Source: Balneolaceae bacterium (GTDB taxonomy: Bacteria > Bacteroidota > Rhodothermia > Balneolales > Balneolaceae). From it: 7,872 nucleotides of DNA. Positions 1-5,082 of the stretch are shown piece by piece. Location of the stretch: assembly GCA_007117235.1 (NCBI GenBank), contig SKGY01000065.1, positions 1-7,872 on the forward strand. The letters are read 5' to 3'. The notes below the pieces were generated by a model. That model searched no databases. It was not told where the DNA came from and worked only from the letters and a program-made list of their open reading frames with translations. Each line of letters begins with the position of its first letter. The first letter of the stretch is position 1. The translations under genes were made by a program, and so were the position numbers.

Positions 1-297
1 GACCTGATGGATGAGTTTAGCAACTACGGTGCCAGTTCTTACCCCAAGCTAAAACACCTTGGTTACTTGATTGATGTACCATTTAAACAAACTGCTGAAG
101 GTAATGAAGTATTGGCGATGCACCGGGAAAGTAAGCTCTCTGAAATAGAACACTACTGCTATGAGGATGTGATGGCAACATATATAGTATGGCTGAGAAT
201 GAAATTTACAACCGGTGATATTTCTGAAGAGATGTTTGCAAATCTAAACGAGAGAGCCCTGAGTAAACTTAAAGAGATTCAGGCAGGTCTTAACTGA
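1..297 (+). CDS. Predicted 3'-5' exonuclease, PolB-like (C-terminal fragment)
   Basis: The reading frame is open from the first base of the window (codons for Asp-Leu precede the first ATG at 7), so this is the last 98 codons of a longer gene and the ATG at 7 is not its start. The fragment resembles the C-terminal half of the predicted PolB-like 3'-5' exonuclease family (DNA_pol_B_exo2): an initial D-L-M-D-E-F segment followed by Y-G-A, a V-P-F-K stretch, and then H-Y-C-Y-E-D-V with T-Y-I-V-W-L-R after it. The Tyr52-x3-Asp56 pair (numbered from base 1) fits the ExoIII motif of DEDDy exonucleases, which supplies a metal-binding Asp and the Tyr that positions the attacking water. The ExoI motif lies outside the window. 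The family is expected to remove nucleotides from DNA or RNA 3' ends, but a specific substrate cannot be read here. The gene converges on ytxJ with 7 bases between stop codons. Confidence 0.8.
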   Translation, partial: DLMDEFSNYGASSYPKLKHLGYLIDVPFKQTAEGNEVLAMHRESKLSEIEHYCYEDVMATYIVWLRMKFTTGDISEEMFANLNERALSKLKEIQAGLN

Positions 298-304
298 ACC
301 ATAT

Positions 305-688
305 TTATATAATCGCCTCTTCAATCATTTTTTTTGTAATTGATCCATGAGATTGGTGATCAAATACCTTTCCATCTTTTAAAATGATTGCTTGCGGAGA
401 CTCGTGACGAATACCTGTTTTCTCTGCGATTAAATTAGAAATTGTGCGATTAGTCCTCACATCTATAAAATGAAAGCGGGCATTATCAGCATTCTCTTCA
501 AGAACCTCTTCCACTTTCATTTTTGAAAACATACAAGTAGCACAGGTAAAACTGTGTTTATATATCACGTGTGTTCCGGCTGAAAGAATTGCATCAACGT
601 CTGACTCGGATTCCGGAATATTCCACTTCTCCGAAATCATAGGCTTACCACCACTCATCATTCCCCTTAGTCCACTAAAAAAGCTCAT
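305..688 (-). CDS. ytxJ: Bacillithiol-system redox protein, YtxJ family, with CxxC site
   Basis: This 127-residue protein matches the YtxJ (DUF2847) family, small thioredoxin-fold proteins treated as monothiol bacilliredoxins that reduce mixed disulfides between proteins and bacillithiol. Visible marks are a V-I-Y-K-H-S-F-T-C strand/active-site segment (residues 41-49), a F-H-F-I-D-V strand (72-77), and the H-E-S-P-Q element (95-99) whose Pro98 is the expected cis-proline beside the active site, followed by a I-I-L-K-D-G beta hairpin. The protein has no signal peptide and should be cytosolic. The odd point is the active site: Cys49-Ala-Thr-Cys52, where I recall the family usually having Cys-Pro-Ile-Ser, so this copy could work as a dithiol enzyme. 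The start at 688 is supported by AGGAGAA at 693-699, which lies inside the end of pfkA; the gap to pfkA is a single base, so it is the last gene of the reverse operon and probably translationally coupled. The family call is firm; the redox chemistry is inferred. Confidence 0.85.
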   Translation of the reverse strand: MSFFSGLRGMMSGGKPMISEKWNIPESESDVDAILSAGTHVIYKHSFTCATCMFSKMKVEEVLEENADNARFHFIDVRTNRTISNLIAEKTGIRHESPQAIILKDGKVFDHQSHGSITKKMIEEAII

Positions 689-689
689 G

Positions 690-1766
690 CTATTCTCCTA
701 AGTTTATACCAATTTCTTTTGCTGTCAGGATGGTATCACTATCAAGCGGTACCAACTTCATTTTATCGGCAACATCAGATAAAGGAATTCTTTTGATTCT
801 GTTTTGCTGCATCACAATCATCTTATTGAAATCCTGATCTTCCAGTGCTCTCACTGCTGCAGCTCCATAACGCAGTGATATAAGCCTGTCATATGTGGAT
901 GGAGTACCTCCTCTTTGCAGATGACCCAATACTAATGATCGAGCCTCCTTGCCCGTCATTTCACTTAACTCTTTTTCCAGATACTCGCCAACACCACCAA
1001 GTTGTTCAGCCTGGCCTATCACTTTTCCTTTTACAAAACGCGAACCCTCTCTCTCCGTTGCTCCTTCAGCCACTACGATAATTGAGTAAGTTTCACCACG
1101 AGCCTCTTTTTCCATGATTTTCTTCGAAATAGAGTCAAGAGAGAATTCAATTTCCGGGATTAAAATAACATCAGCGCTGGCTGATAATCCCGAATGCAGT
1201 GCAATCCATCCCGCATAGCGCCCCATCACCTCAACCACCATTATTCTATGATGAGATTCGGCTGTGGTTGTGATTTTATCAATTGCTTCAGTTGCTGTGG
1301 TAACGGCAGTGTCAAACCCAAGCGATACATCACAGCCCCATATATCGTTATCAATTGTTTTGGGAACACCTACTACATTAACCCCTTTTTTACTGAGACG
1401 ATTGGCAATTCTCATCGACCCATCACCCCCTATCGCTACCAAAGCTTCCACACCATATCGCCTGAACACATCCACTGCTTCGTCTGATCTATCCTCAAGG
1501 TCCCATCCGCCATCACTTTTTTGATACGGCATTTCAAATGGATTACCCCTGTTAGCGGTTCCTAGTATTGTACCACCCTGCATCGTAATGCCTCGAACTC
1601 TTTCAGCGGTTAGCGGTATAAACGGCTGGTCTGTGTAGATAGAACCGTAACCATTTTTAATACCAACCACTTCCCAACCTCTGCTAATTGCTGAAAGAGT
1701 TGCTGAACGAATTGCTGCATTGAGACCCGGTGCATCTCCACCACCGGTATTAATAGCAATTTTCAT
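690..1766 (-). CDS. pfkA: 6-phosphofructokinase
   Basis: The 358-residue protein is a complete PFKA-family phosphofructokinase, a cytosolic enzyme that makes fructose 1,6-bisphosphate from fructose 6-phosphate in glycolysis. Motifs in order are T-G-G-G-D-A-P-G-L-N (7-16, phosphoryl-donor loop), G-G-T-I-L-G-T (64-70), G-G-D-G-S (113-117), P-K-T-I-D-N-D (135-141, with Asp139 as the expected catalytic base), M-G-R-Y-A-G-W (181-187), P-E-I-E-F (204-208) and G-H-L-Q-R-G-G-T-P-S (281-290, substrate binding). The donor signature is mixed. Gly116 in GGDGS is the residue typical of ATP users, whereas Lys136 in PKTIDND replaces the Gly of classical bacterial ATP enzymes and is shared with PPi-dependent ones. 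Plant and trypanosomatid ATP-PFKs carry the same Gly/Lys pair, so ATP is my preferred donor, but it is not settled by sequence. The gene starts 5 bases after the yciO-like stop with only a weak purine-rich SD, consistent with coupling, and ends 1 base before ytxJ. Confidence 0.95.
   Translation of the reverse strand: MKIAINTGGGDAPGLNAAIRSATLSAISRGWEVVGIKNGYGSIYTDQPFIPLTAERVRGITMQGGTILGTANRGNPFEMPYQKSDGGWDLEDRSDEAVDVFRRYGVEALVAIGGDGSMRIANRLSKKGVNVVGVPKTIDNDIWGCDVSLGFDTAVTTATEAIDKITTTAESHHRIMVVEVMGRYAGWIALHSGLSASADVILIPEIEFSLDSISKKIMEKEARGETYSIIVVAEGATEREGSRFVKGKVIGQAEQLGGVGEYLEKELSEMTGKEARSLVLGHLQRGGTPSTYDRLISLRYGAAAVRALEDQDFNKMIVMQQNRIKRIPLSDVADKMKLVPLDSDTILTAKEIGINLGE
693..699 (-). promoter_or_regulatory. 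Shine-Dalgarno site of ytxJ inside the pfkA 3' end
   Basis: Read on the minus strand the bases are AGGAGAA, four bases before the ytxJ ATG (688-686). The site overlaps the last codons of pfkA, so ribosomes finishing pfkA arrive at the ytxJ start region. This fixes the ytxJ start and suggests translational coupling. Confidence 0.75.
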
Positions 1767-1771
1767 ATCTT

Positions 1772-2440
1772 TTAAGATTCATTCATTGTTAATCCTTCCA
1801 ATGCGAGTGCCTCATTTAATCTATTCATTCCAAGCCCACGTCTCAAAAGTTGAGGTATCGTTCCTGTGAGGTCGACTATGGTTGTCTCATTAGCAGATAG
1901 TGGCTGTTGGTCATCTACAACAACATCGGCAACCATATCAAATCTGGTAAGGAAAAGTTCTCTATCGCCATCTTCCGGATGAGCATGTTCCACATTAGGG
2001 ATTTTTGCAGTAATTGCTAATACCGGTCTTCCCAGCTCATTAATCATATCAAGACTTATTTGATGATCCGGAACACGTATACCAACTGTCCTTTTTTTAG
2101 GATGAATAAGAAGTCGGGGGACTTCTCTGGTTGCGGGCAATATAAAAGTGTACGGGCCGGGTATGAGGCGCTTAATAAGTTTAAAATTATCGTCAGAAAG
2201 GTTAGCGAATGTAGATACGTGCTGCAAACTATGGCACATTACTGTTAAGTGATCCTTCTTGTCAAGACTGCGAATCTGCCTGATTCTGTCGATGCCCTTC
2301 TTGTTTTGATAATCACAAACCAAAGCGTATTGGCTATCGGTTGGAATCACACCAACACCTCCTTTTAACAATTCATCTGTAACTTCGAATATTTTCTTTT
2401 TGTGTGGCGAATCCGGGTGTATTTTTATTCGAACCGACAT
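1772..2440 (-). CDS. yciO: YciO-like Sua5/YrdC-fold protein
   Basis: This 222-residue protein has the YrdC/Sua5 fold and most resembles the YciO branch. It opens with R-I-K-I-H-P-D-S-P and continues with V-I-P-T-D-S-Q-Y-A-L (31-40), P-G-P-Y-T-F-I-L (94-101), R-T-V-G-I-R-V-P (117-124), T-I-V-D-L-T-G (187-193) and R-R-G-L-G (200-204). True TsaC/Sua5 enzymes make threonylcarbamoyl-AMP from threonine, bicarbonate and ATP for the t6A modification of ANN-decoding tRNAs. They carry a S-x-N motif, which is replaced here by I-T-A-K-I-P-N (143-149), so the protein should not be assumed to be the cell's t6A enzyme. A nucleotide- or RNA-binding role is the conservative reading. About 18 residues follow the usual end of the domain. 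It is the first gene of the reverse operon. Its start at 2440 is supported by AGGAGAA at 2446-2452. No signal or membrane segment is visible, so it is probably cytosolic. Confidence 0.85.
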   Translation of the reverse strand: MSVRIKIHPDSPHKKKIFEVTDELLKGGVGVIPTDSQYALVCDYQNKKGIDRIRQIRSLDKKDHLTVMCHSLQHVSTFANLSDDNFKLIKRLIPGPYTFILPATREVPRLLIHPKKRTVGIRVPDHQISLDMINELGRPVLAITAKIPNVEHAHPEDGDRELFLTRFDMVADVVVDDQQPLSANETTIVDLTGTIPQLLRRGLGMNRLNEALALEGLTMNES

Positions 2441-2458
2441 ATTAATTCTCCTATTAAT
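2441..2458 (-). promoter_or_regulatory. yciO-like gene SD displayed in a small inverted repeat
   Basis: Two ATTAAT hexamers (2441-2446 and 2453-2458) flank TCTCCT, which on the minus strand is AGGAGA, the Shine-Dalgarno core. In the mRNA the hexamers can pair to form a weak six-base A/U stem with the SD in the loop, immediately before the ATG. The SD is convincing; any regulatory effect of such a weak stem is speculative. Confidence 0.5.
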
Positions 2459-2609
2459 TAAACGTTTGTCACTTCCCTCAAGTAATGAACTTCTTTATTG
2501 ATCAGCAACTACCTATTTTATAAATGATTGATTATTACAATAAACGAATCGGCAATATCACTTGTTAATAGATGTATCACAAAGACTAATCAAATACAGG
2601 GAATAATTT
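2441..2609. promoter_or_regulatory. Divergent intergenic region between yciO-like and UPF0173 genes
   Basis: These 169 AT-rich bases separate two divergently transcribed genes and must hold promoters for both. On the plus strand TTGATC (2498-2503) is followed 15 bases later by TATAAA (2519-2524), a possible but poorly spaced sigma-70-like promoter for the hydrolase gene. I could not identify a convincing promoter for the reverse operon. Shine-Dalgarno sequences sit at each end: AGGAGAA at 2446-2452 (minus strand) and AGGGA at 2598-2602 (plus strand). No RNA gene or coding frame was seen. Confidence 0.4.
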
Positions 2610-3314
2610 ATGGAAACCAATGTAAAAGCATGGTGGCTGGGACATTCAGCTTTTAAACTAGAATCACCATCCGGAAAAACTATTCTGATTGATCCTTTTT
2701 TATCACAGAACCCAACTACCCCTGAAGAGTTTAAGAAACCGGAAAACGTTGACTATATACTTTTGACTCACGGGCACGAAGACCACGTGGGCGATACATT
2801 AGACATCGCAAAACGAACAGGGTGTACAGTAGTTGCTCAGGTTGAGCTCTCTCAATTATTGAAGAAAAATGGACTAGCCGAAGATAAACGAATCGAATTT
2901 AACAAGGGTGGTACGGTTCACTTTGACGATTTCTCTGTGACGCTTGTTAATGCGAATCACAGCTCATCGTTTGGTGGCGAATATGCGGGCGAAGCCGGTG
3001 GACTTGTAGTGTCATTCGAAGATGATATCTGCTTCTACCACTTGGGTGACACCAATGTATTCAGTGATCTTGAAATTTATGGTGAGATATATGACCCACA
3101 CGTAATCGCTGTACCTATTGGAGACCATTACACAATGGGCCCACAAGAAGCTGCCATATGTTGTGATATGATTGGAGCAAAAATAGCAATACCTATTCAC
3201 TATGGAACATTCCCGGTACTAACTGGAGATCCGGAAGAGTTTAAATCATTTACCGAAGAGTACTGCGATACGGAAGTAAAGATTCCTAAACCAGGCGAGC
3301 AGTTTCTTAGTTAA
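2610..3314 (+). CDS. UPF0173-type metal-dependent hydrolase (metallo-beta-lactamase fold)
   Basis: The 234-residue protein is a full-length member of the UPF0173 group of metallo-beta-lactamase-fold hydrolases. It begins W-L-G-H-S-A-F (9-15) and I-L-I-D-P-F-L (25-31), then the metal motif T-H-G-H-E-D-H (53-59: His54, His56, Asp58, His59). Further metal ligands are expected at His117 (N-A-N-H-S), Asp147 (H-L-G-D-T) and His197 (P-I-H-Y-G-T). G-D-H-Y-T-M-G-P (171-178) is a segment I associate with this group. All ligands for a two-metal site are present, so it should be active and cytosolic; the physiological substrate of the family is not established as far as I know. The start at 2610 follows AGGGA (2598-2602) at a 7-base spacing. 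It appears to be a single-gene transcript, divergent from the yciO-like operon and ended by the hairpin at 3337-3371. Confidence 0.9.
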   Translation: METNVKAWWLGHSAFKLESPSGKTILIDPFLSQNPTTPEEFKKPENVDYILLTHGHEDHVGDTLDIAKRTGCTVVAQVELSQLLKKNGLAEDKRIEFNKGGTVHFDDFSVTLVNANHSSSFGGEYAGEAGGLVVSFEDDICFYHLGDTNVFSDLEIYGEIYDPHVIAVPIGDHYTMGPQEAAICCDMIGAKIAIPIHYGTFPVLTGDPEEFKSFTEEYCDTEVKIPKPGEQFLS

Positions 3315-3336
3315 AAAACAATGAACATACAGAATT

Positions 3337-3371
3337 GGGTTGCATGCTGAGAAGTGTGCAACCCTTTTTTT
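3337..3371 (+). terminator. Rho-independent terminator after the UPF0173 gene
   Basis: GGGTTGCA (3337-3344) pairs perfectly with TGCAACCC (3357-3364) and is followed directly by seven T residues (3365-3371). Within the 12-base loop two G-T pairs and one C-G pair could extend the stem. It lies 22 bases after the hydrolase stop. On the minus strand the hairpin is followed by AATTCTG rather than a T run, so it is not a good terminator for the converging DUF420 gene, whose stop codon overlaps the T tract. Confidence 0.9.
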
Positions 3372-3939
3372 ATACGTATGCGTTTAGAATGAAAAAAATC
3401 ATTACTCCGGTAACAGATACATAGAGCCAAATAGGAAACGTCCACTTCGATACTTTTCTGTGAGTTTTAAACTTACCCGCAAAAGCAAAGTAATAGCTAG
3501 TTAATACAAGAGGCACTACAAAAGCAGAGAGAATTATGTGTGATATAAGAATAGAAAAATAGACTATACGGATCGTGCCTTCTCCCGGGAATGGTGTGTG
3601 GCCAACAAAATGATGGTAGATCAGATAGCTAATCAAAAATAATGATGAGGTTATGAATGCTGTCAACATAAGTTTCATGTGCTTTACATACTTCTTTTGC
3701 TTGATCGCTACAAACCCAGCAAGGATTAACACAGTACTCACGCTATTTAAAAAGGCATTCAGCGCCGGAAGGTTCGCCACCCAGGAAGCTGTCTCCTCAG
3801 CGGTTTCCCTGAAGTAGATCAACCAAACCAAAAAAAGGAATGCCCCAGCACTAACCAGTAAAATTACCCCAAGCGCTTTAGAAACACTGATGCTTTTGAG
3901 GAAATCTACAGTCAGCTCTTTAGTTACGTCAGAATCCAT
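3370..3939 (-). CDS. DUF420 membrane protein, probable cytochrome oxidase assembly factor
   Basis: The 189-residue protein belongs to the DUF420 family. It has five predicted membrane segments (about 22-42, 58-78, 90-109, 124-150 and 165-187). The conserved core runs from L-P-A-L-N-A-F-L-N-S (57-66) through Y-V-K-H-M-K-L-M (84-91) and Y-H-H-F-V-G-H-T-P-F (108-117) to S-H-I-I-L-S (133-138) and K-T-H-R-K (158-162). His87, His109, His110, His114, His134 and His160 sit at helix ends or in loops and could bind heme or copper. Gram-positive members (S. aureus CtaM, B. subtilis YozB) are linked to maturation of heme-copper oxidases. Its position, divergent from an ACIII operon, supports a related role here, but the exact function is inferred. 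The ATG at 3939 has no good Shine-Dalgarno sequence; an upstream out-of-frame ATG reaches a stop after two codons, so 3939 is the best start. Confidence 0.85.
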   Translation of the reverse strand: MDSDVTKELTVDFLKSISVSKALGVILLVSAGAFLFLVWLIYFRETAEETASWVANLPALNAFLNSVSTVLILAGFVAIKQKKYVKHMKLMLTAFITSSLFLISYLIYHHFVGHTPFPGEGTIRIVYFSILISHIILSAFVVPLVLTSYYFAFAGKFKTHRKVSKWTFPIWLYVSVTGVMIFFILNAYV

Positions 3940-3967
3940 ATCAACACGTCATGTTTAAAATTTTTCA

Positions 3968-3982
3968 TAATTGTACGCACAA
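3968..3982 (+). repeat. Direct repeat copy 1, TAATTGTACGCACAA
   Basis: This copy matches the one at 4148-4162 at 14 of 15 positions (T/C difference at position 7) and lies 180 bases from it. It is about 29 bases from the DUF420 start, where it could act as an operator. It is followed by TAGCGCATT (3986-3994), whose reverse complement AATGCGCTA follows copy 2. Confidence 0.55.
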
Positions 3983-4147
3983 AAATAGCGCATTCATTGG
4001 AAATAAAAATTGACATTTTCAGCTTTTATTATCCCTTAGCTCTATCATTTAACTCAGCCGAAAACAATCGCAAATAAATTAATCGTTCCTAAATCACTAT
4101 CATTCAACATCTTTTTGATTCGTTTAATATTTAACAATCATGCTTGG

Positions 4148-4162
4148 TAATTGCACGCACAA
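4148..4162 (+). repeat. Direct repeat copy 2, TAATTGCACGCACAA
   Basis: This is the second copy of the 15-base repeat, about 230 bases upstream of actA. AATGCGCTA (4161-4169) overlaps its last two bases and is the inverted form of the nonamer beside copy 1. The pair may be binding sites for one regulator or remnants of a duplicated promoter segment. Confidence 0.55.
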
Positions 4163-4253
4163 TGCGCTAAAAATTAGTGACCAATTTTTCAGCAATTTTA
4201 TAAGGTGTATCATATCTTGTCAGGCAAGTAGAGCTCAGGTGTCTTATCACAAC

Positions 4254-4269
4254 CATTCTATTTAGAATG
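4254..4269. repeat. 16-base palindrome, operator-like
   Basis: CATTCTA (4254-4260) and TAGAATG (4263-4269) form a perfect seven-base inverted repeat around a TT centre. It lies about 120 bases upstream of the actA ATG and 24 bases upstream of a TAnnTTTG match. Size and symmetry suit a dimeric regulator. I do not recognise it as a Fur, PerR, FNR or CopY-type box. Confidence 0.45.
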
Positions 4270-4390
4270 ATTTTAAATATGAGATATCAGACTACTTTTG
4301 GTATGGAGAATTTTAAATTTTCGGTACCTTCATGCCGACCTTATCAACAGGTGTACAAATAAGAGCAATTGGTAATTATCCACTGATTTT

Positions 4391-5035
4391 ATGTCTCAGA
4401 TTTTTCCAAAATGGGCAGATGAAATGCCCAAGCGAATCATTATTGGTTCAATCATTTTCCTGAACGCTGCCATATTTGGAGTATGGTACTTCTTCTCTCC
4501 TGAATTCACTGACGTTGGCTACATGCCGGAGCAACCCGTTCCGTTTAGTCATAAAGTTCACGTTGGTCAATTGGGTATGGATTGTCAGTATTGTCACAAT
4601 CAGGTAACTGAATCGAAGTATGCAAACATTCCTGCTACTCAAACCTGCATGAATTGTCACAATCAAATTAAAACAGATAGCGAAGCACTTCAGCCGGTGC
4701 GCGACAGCTGGGAAACTGGTGAGCCAATAGAGTGGATTAAAGTTCACATGTTGCCCGATTACGCATATTTCAATCACTCTGCTCACGTAAGTGTGGGTGT
4801 TGGTTGTGAATCTTGTCATGGTCGTATTGATCGAATGGAGGTTGTCTATCAGGCTGAGCCACTTAGTATGGGATGGTGTCTTGATTGCCATAGAGAACCC
4901 GAAAAACATGTCAGACCTGTATCTGAGGTTACGACTATGGGTTACGTTGCTGATAACCAGCTTGAACTTGGCCGGGAGCTTGTAGCCAAGCACAATATAA
5001 ATGCTCCAACATATTGCCAGAGTTGCCACTATTAA
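4391..5035 (+). CDS. actA: ACIII pentaheme cytochrome c subunit ActA
   Basis: ActA is the multiheme cytochrome of alternative complex III, a membrane complex that oxidises quinol and passes electrons to cytochrome c or directly to an oxidase, replacing bc1. The 214-residue protein has a single N-terminal membrane anchor (about 16-35) and five CXXCH heme-attachment sites at 65-69, 86-90, 139-143, 163-167 and 209-213, the last one residue from the end. Extra histidines (54, 57, 119, 129, 132, 173, 201) are candidate distal heme ligands. The hemes should face the periplasm. The ATG at 4391 is the only plausible start, because an in-frame TAA lies at 4373 with no other start codon between. No Shine-Dalgarno sequence precedes it. 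actB follows after 47 bases. The short form resembles Rhodothermus-type ActA; I recall flavobacterial homologues as considerably longer. Confidence 0.95.
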   Translation: MSQIFPKWADEMPKRIIIGSIIFLNAAIFGVWYFFSPEFTDVGYMPEQPVPFSHKVHVGQLGMDCQYCHNQVTESKYANIPATQTCMNCHNQIKTDSEALQPVRDSWETGEPIEWIKVHMLPDYAYFNHSAHVSVGVGCESCHGRIDRMEVVYQAEPLSMGWCLDCHREPEKHVRPVSEVTTMGYVADNQLELGRELVAKHNINAPTYCQSCHY

Positions 5036-5082
5036 AATCAAATAGTTCAAACTTCGAGTTTCAATTTAATATTCTGTAAAGA

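Larger units (their letters stand above)
3940..4390. promoter_or_regulatory. 451-base divergent regulatory region, DUF420 / actA
   Basis: This long AT-rich stretch contains no convincing gene and separates two divergently transcribed respiratory genes. It holds a 15-base direct repeat (3968-3982 and 4148-4162), a 16-base palindrome (4254-4269), an inverted repeat AAAAATT/AATTTTT (4169-4175 and 4183-4189) and two copies of ATTTTAAAT 40 bases apart (4270-4278 and 4310-4318). Matches to the Bacteroidota-type -7 element TAnnTTTG occur on the plus strand at 4293-4300 (upstream of actA) and on the minus strand at 3980-3987 (upstream of DUF420). Neither has an obvious -33 partner and such matches are not rare in AT-rich DNA. 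Region status is well supported; individual sites are weak. Confidence 0.5.

Noticed and set aside
278..298. TTCAG/CTGAA hairpin at the exonuclease-ytxJ convergent junction
   Set aside because: The stem is only five bases with an 11-base loop and no T run on either strand, so it is not a credible terminator.
328..335. Run of eight T (A8 in the ytxJ mRNA) as a slippage site
   Set aside because: It encodes a normal Thr-Lys-Lys-Met near the C terminus; a shift would change only a few residues and nothing indicates programmed slippage.
1772..2440. Assignment as the essential t6A enzyme TsaC/Sua5
   Set aside because: The S-x-N motif of that group is missing and overall resemblance is to YciO, so only the YrdC fold and YciO branch are claimed.
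4010..4015. Perfect TTGACA, a possible -35 box
   Set aside because: No -10-like hexamer lies 16-18 bases downstream; the nearest candidate, TATTAT at 4027-4032, is only 11 bases away, and the site is far from actA.
4448..5050. 200-codon open frame antisense to actA
   Set aside because: It lies wholly over a pentaheme cytochrome gene with five intact CXXCH motifs, and its translation shows no recognisable domain. It is a shadow frame.
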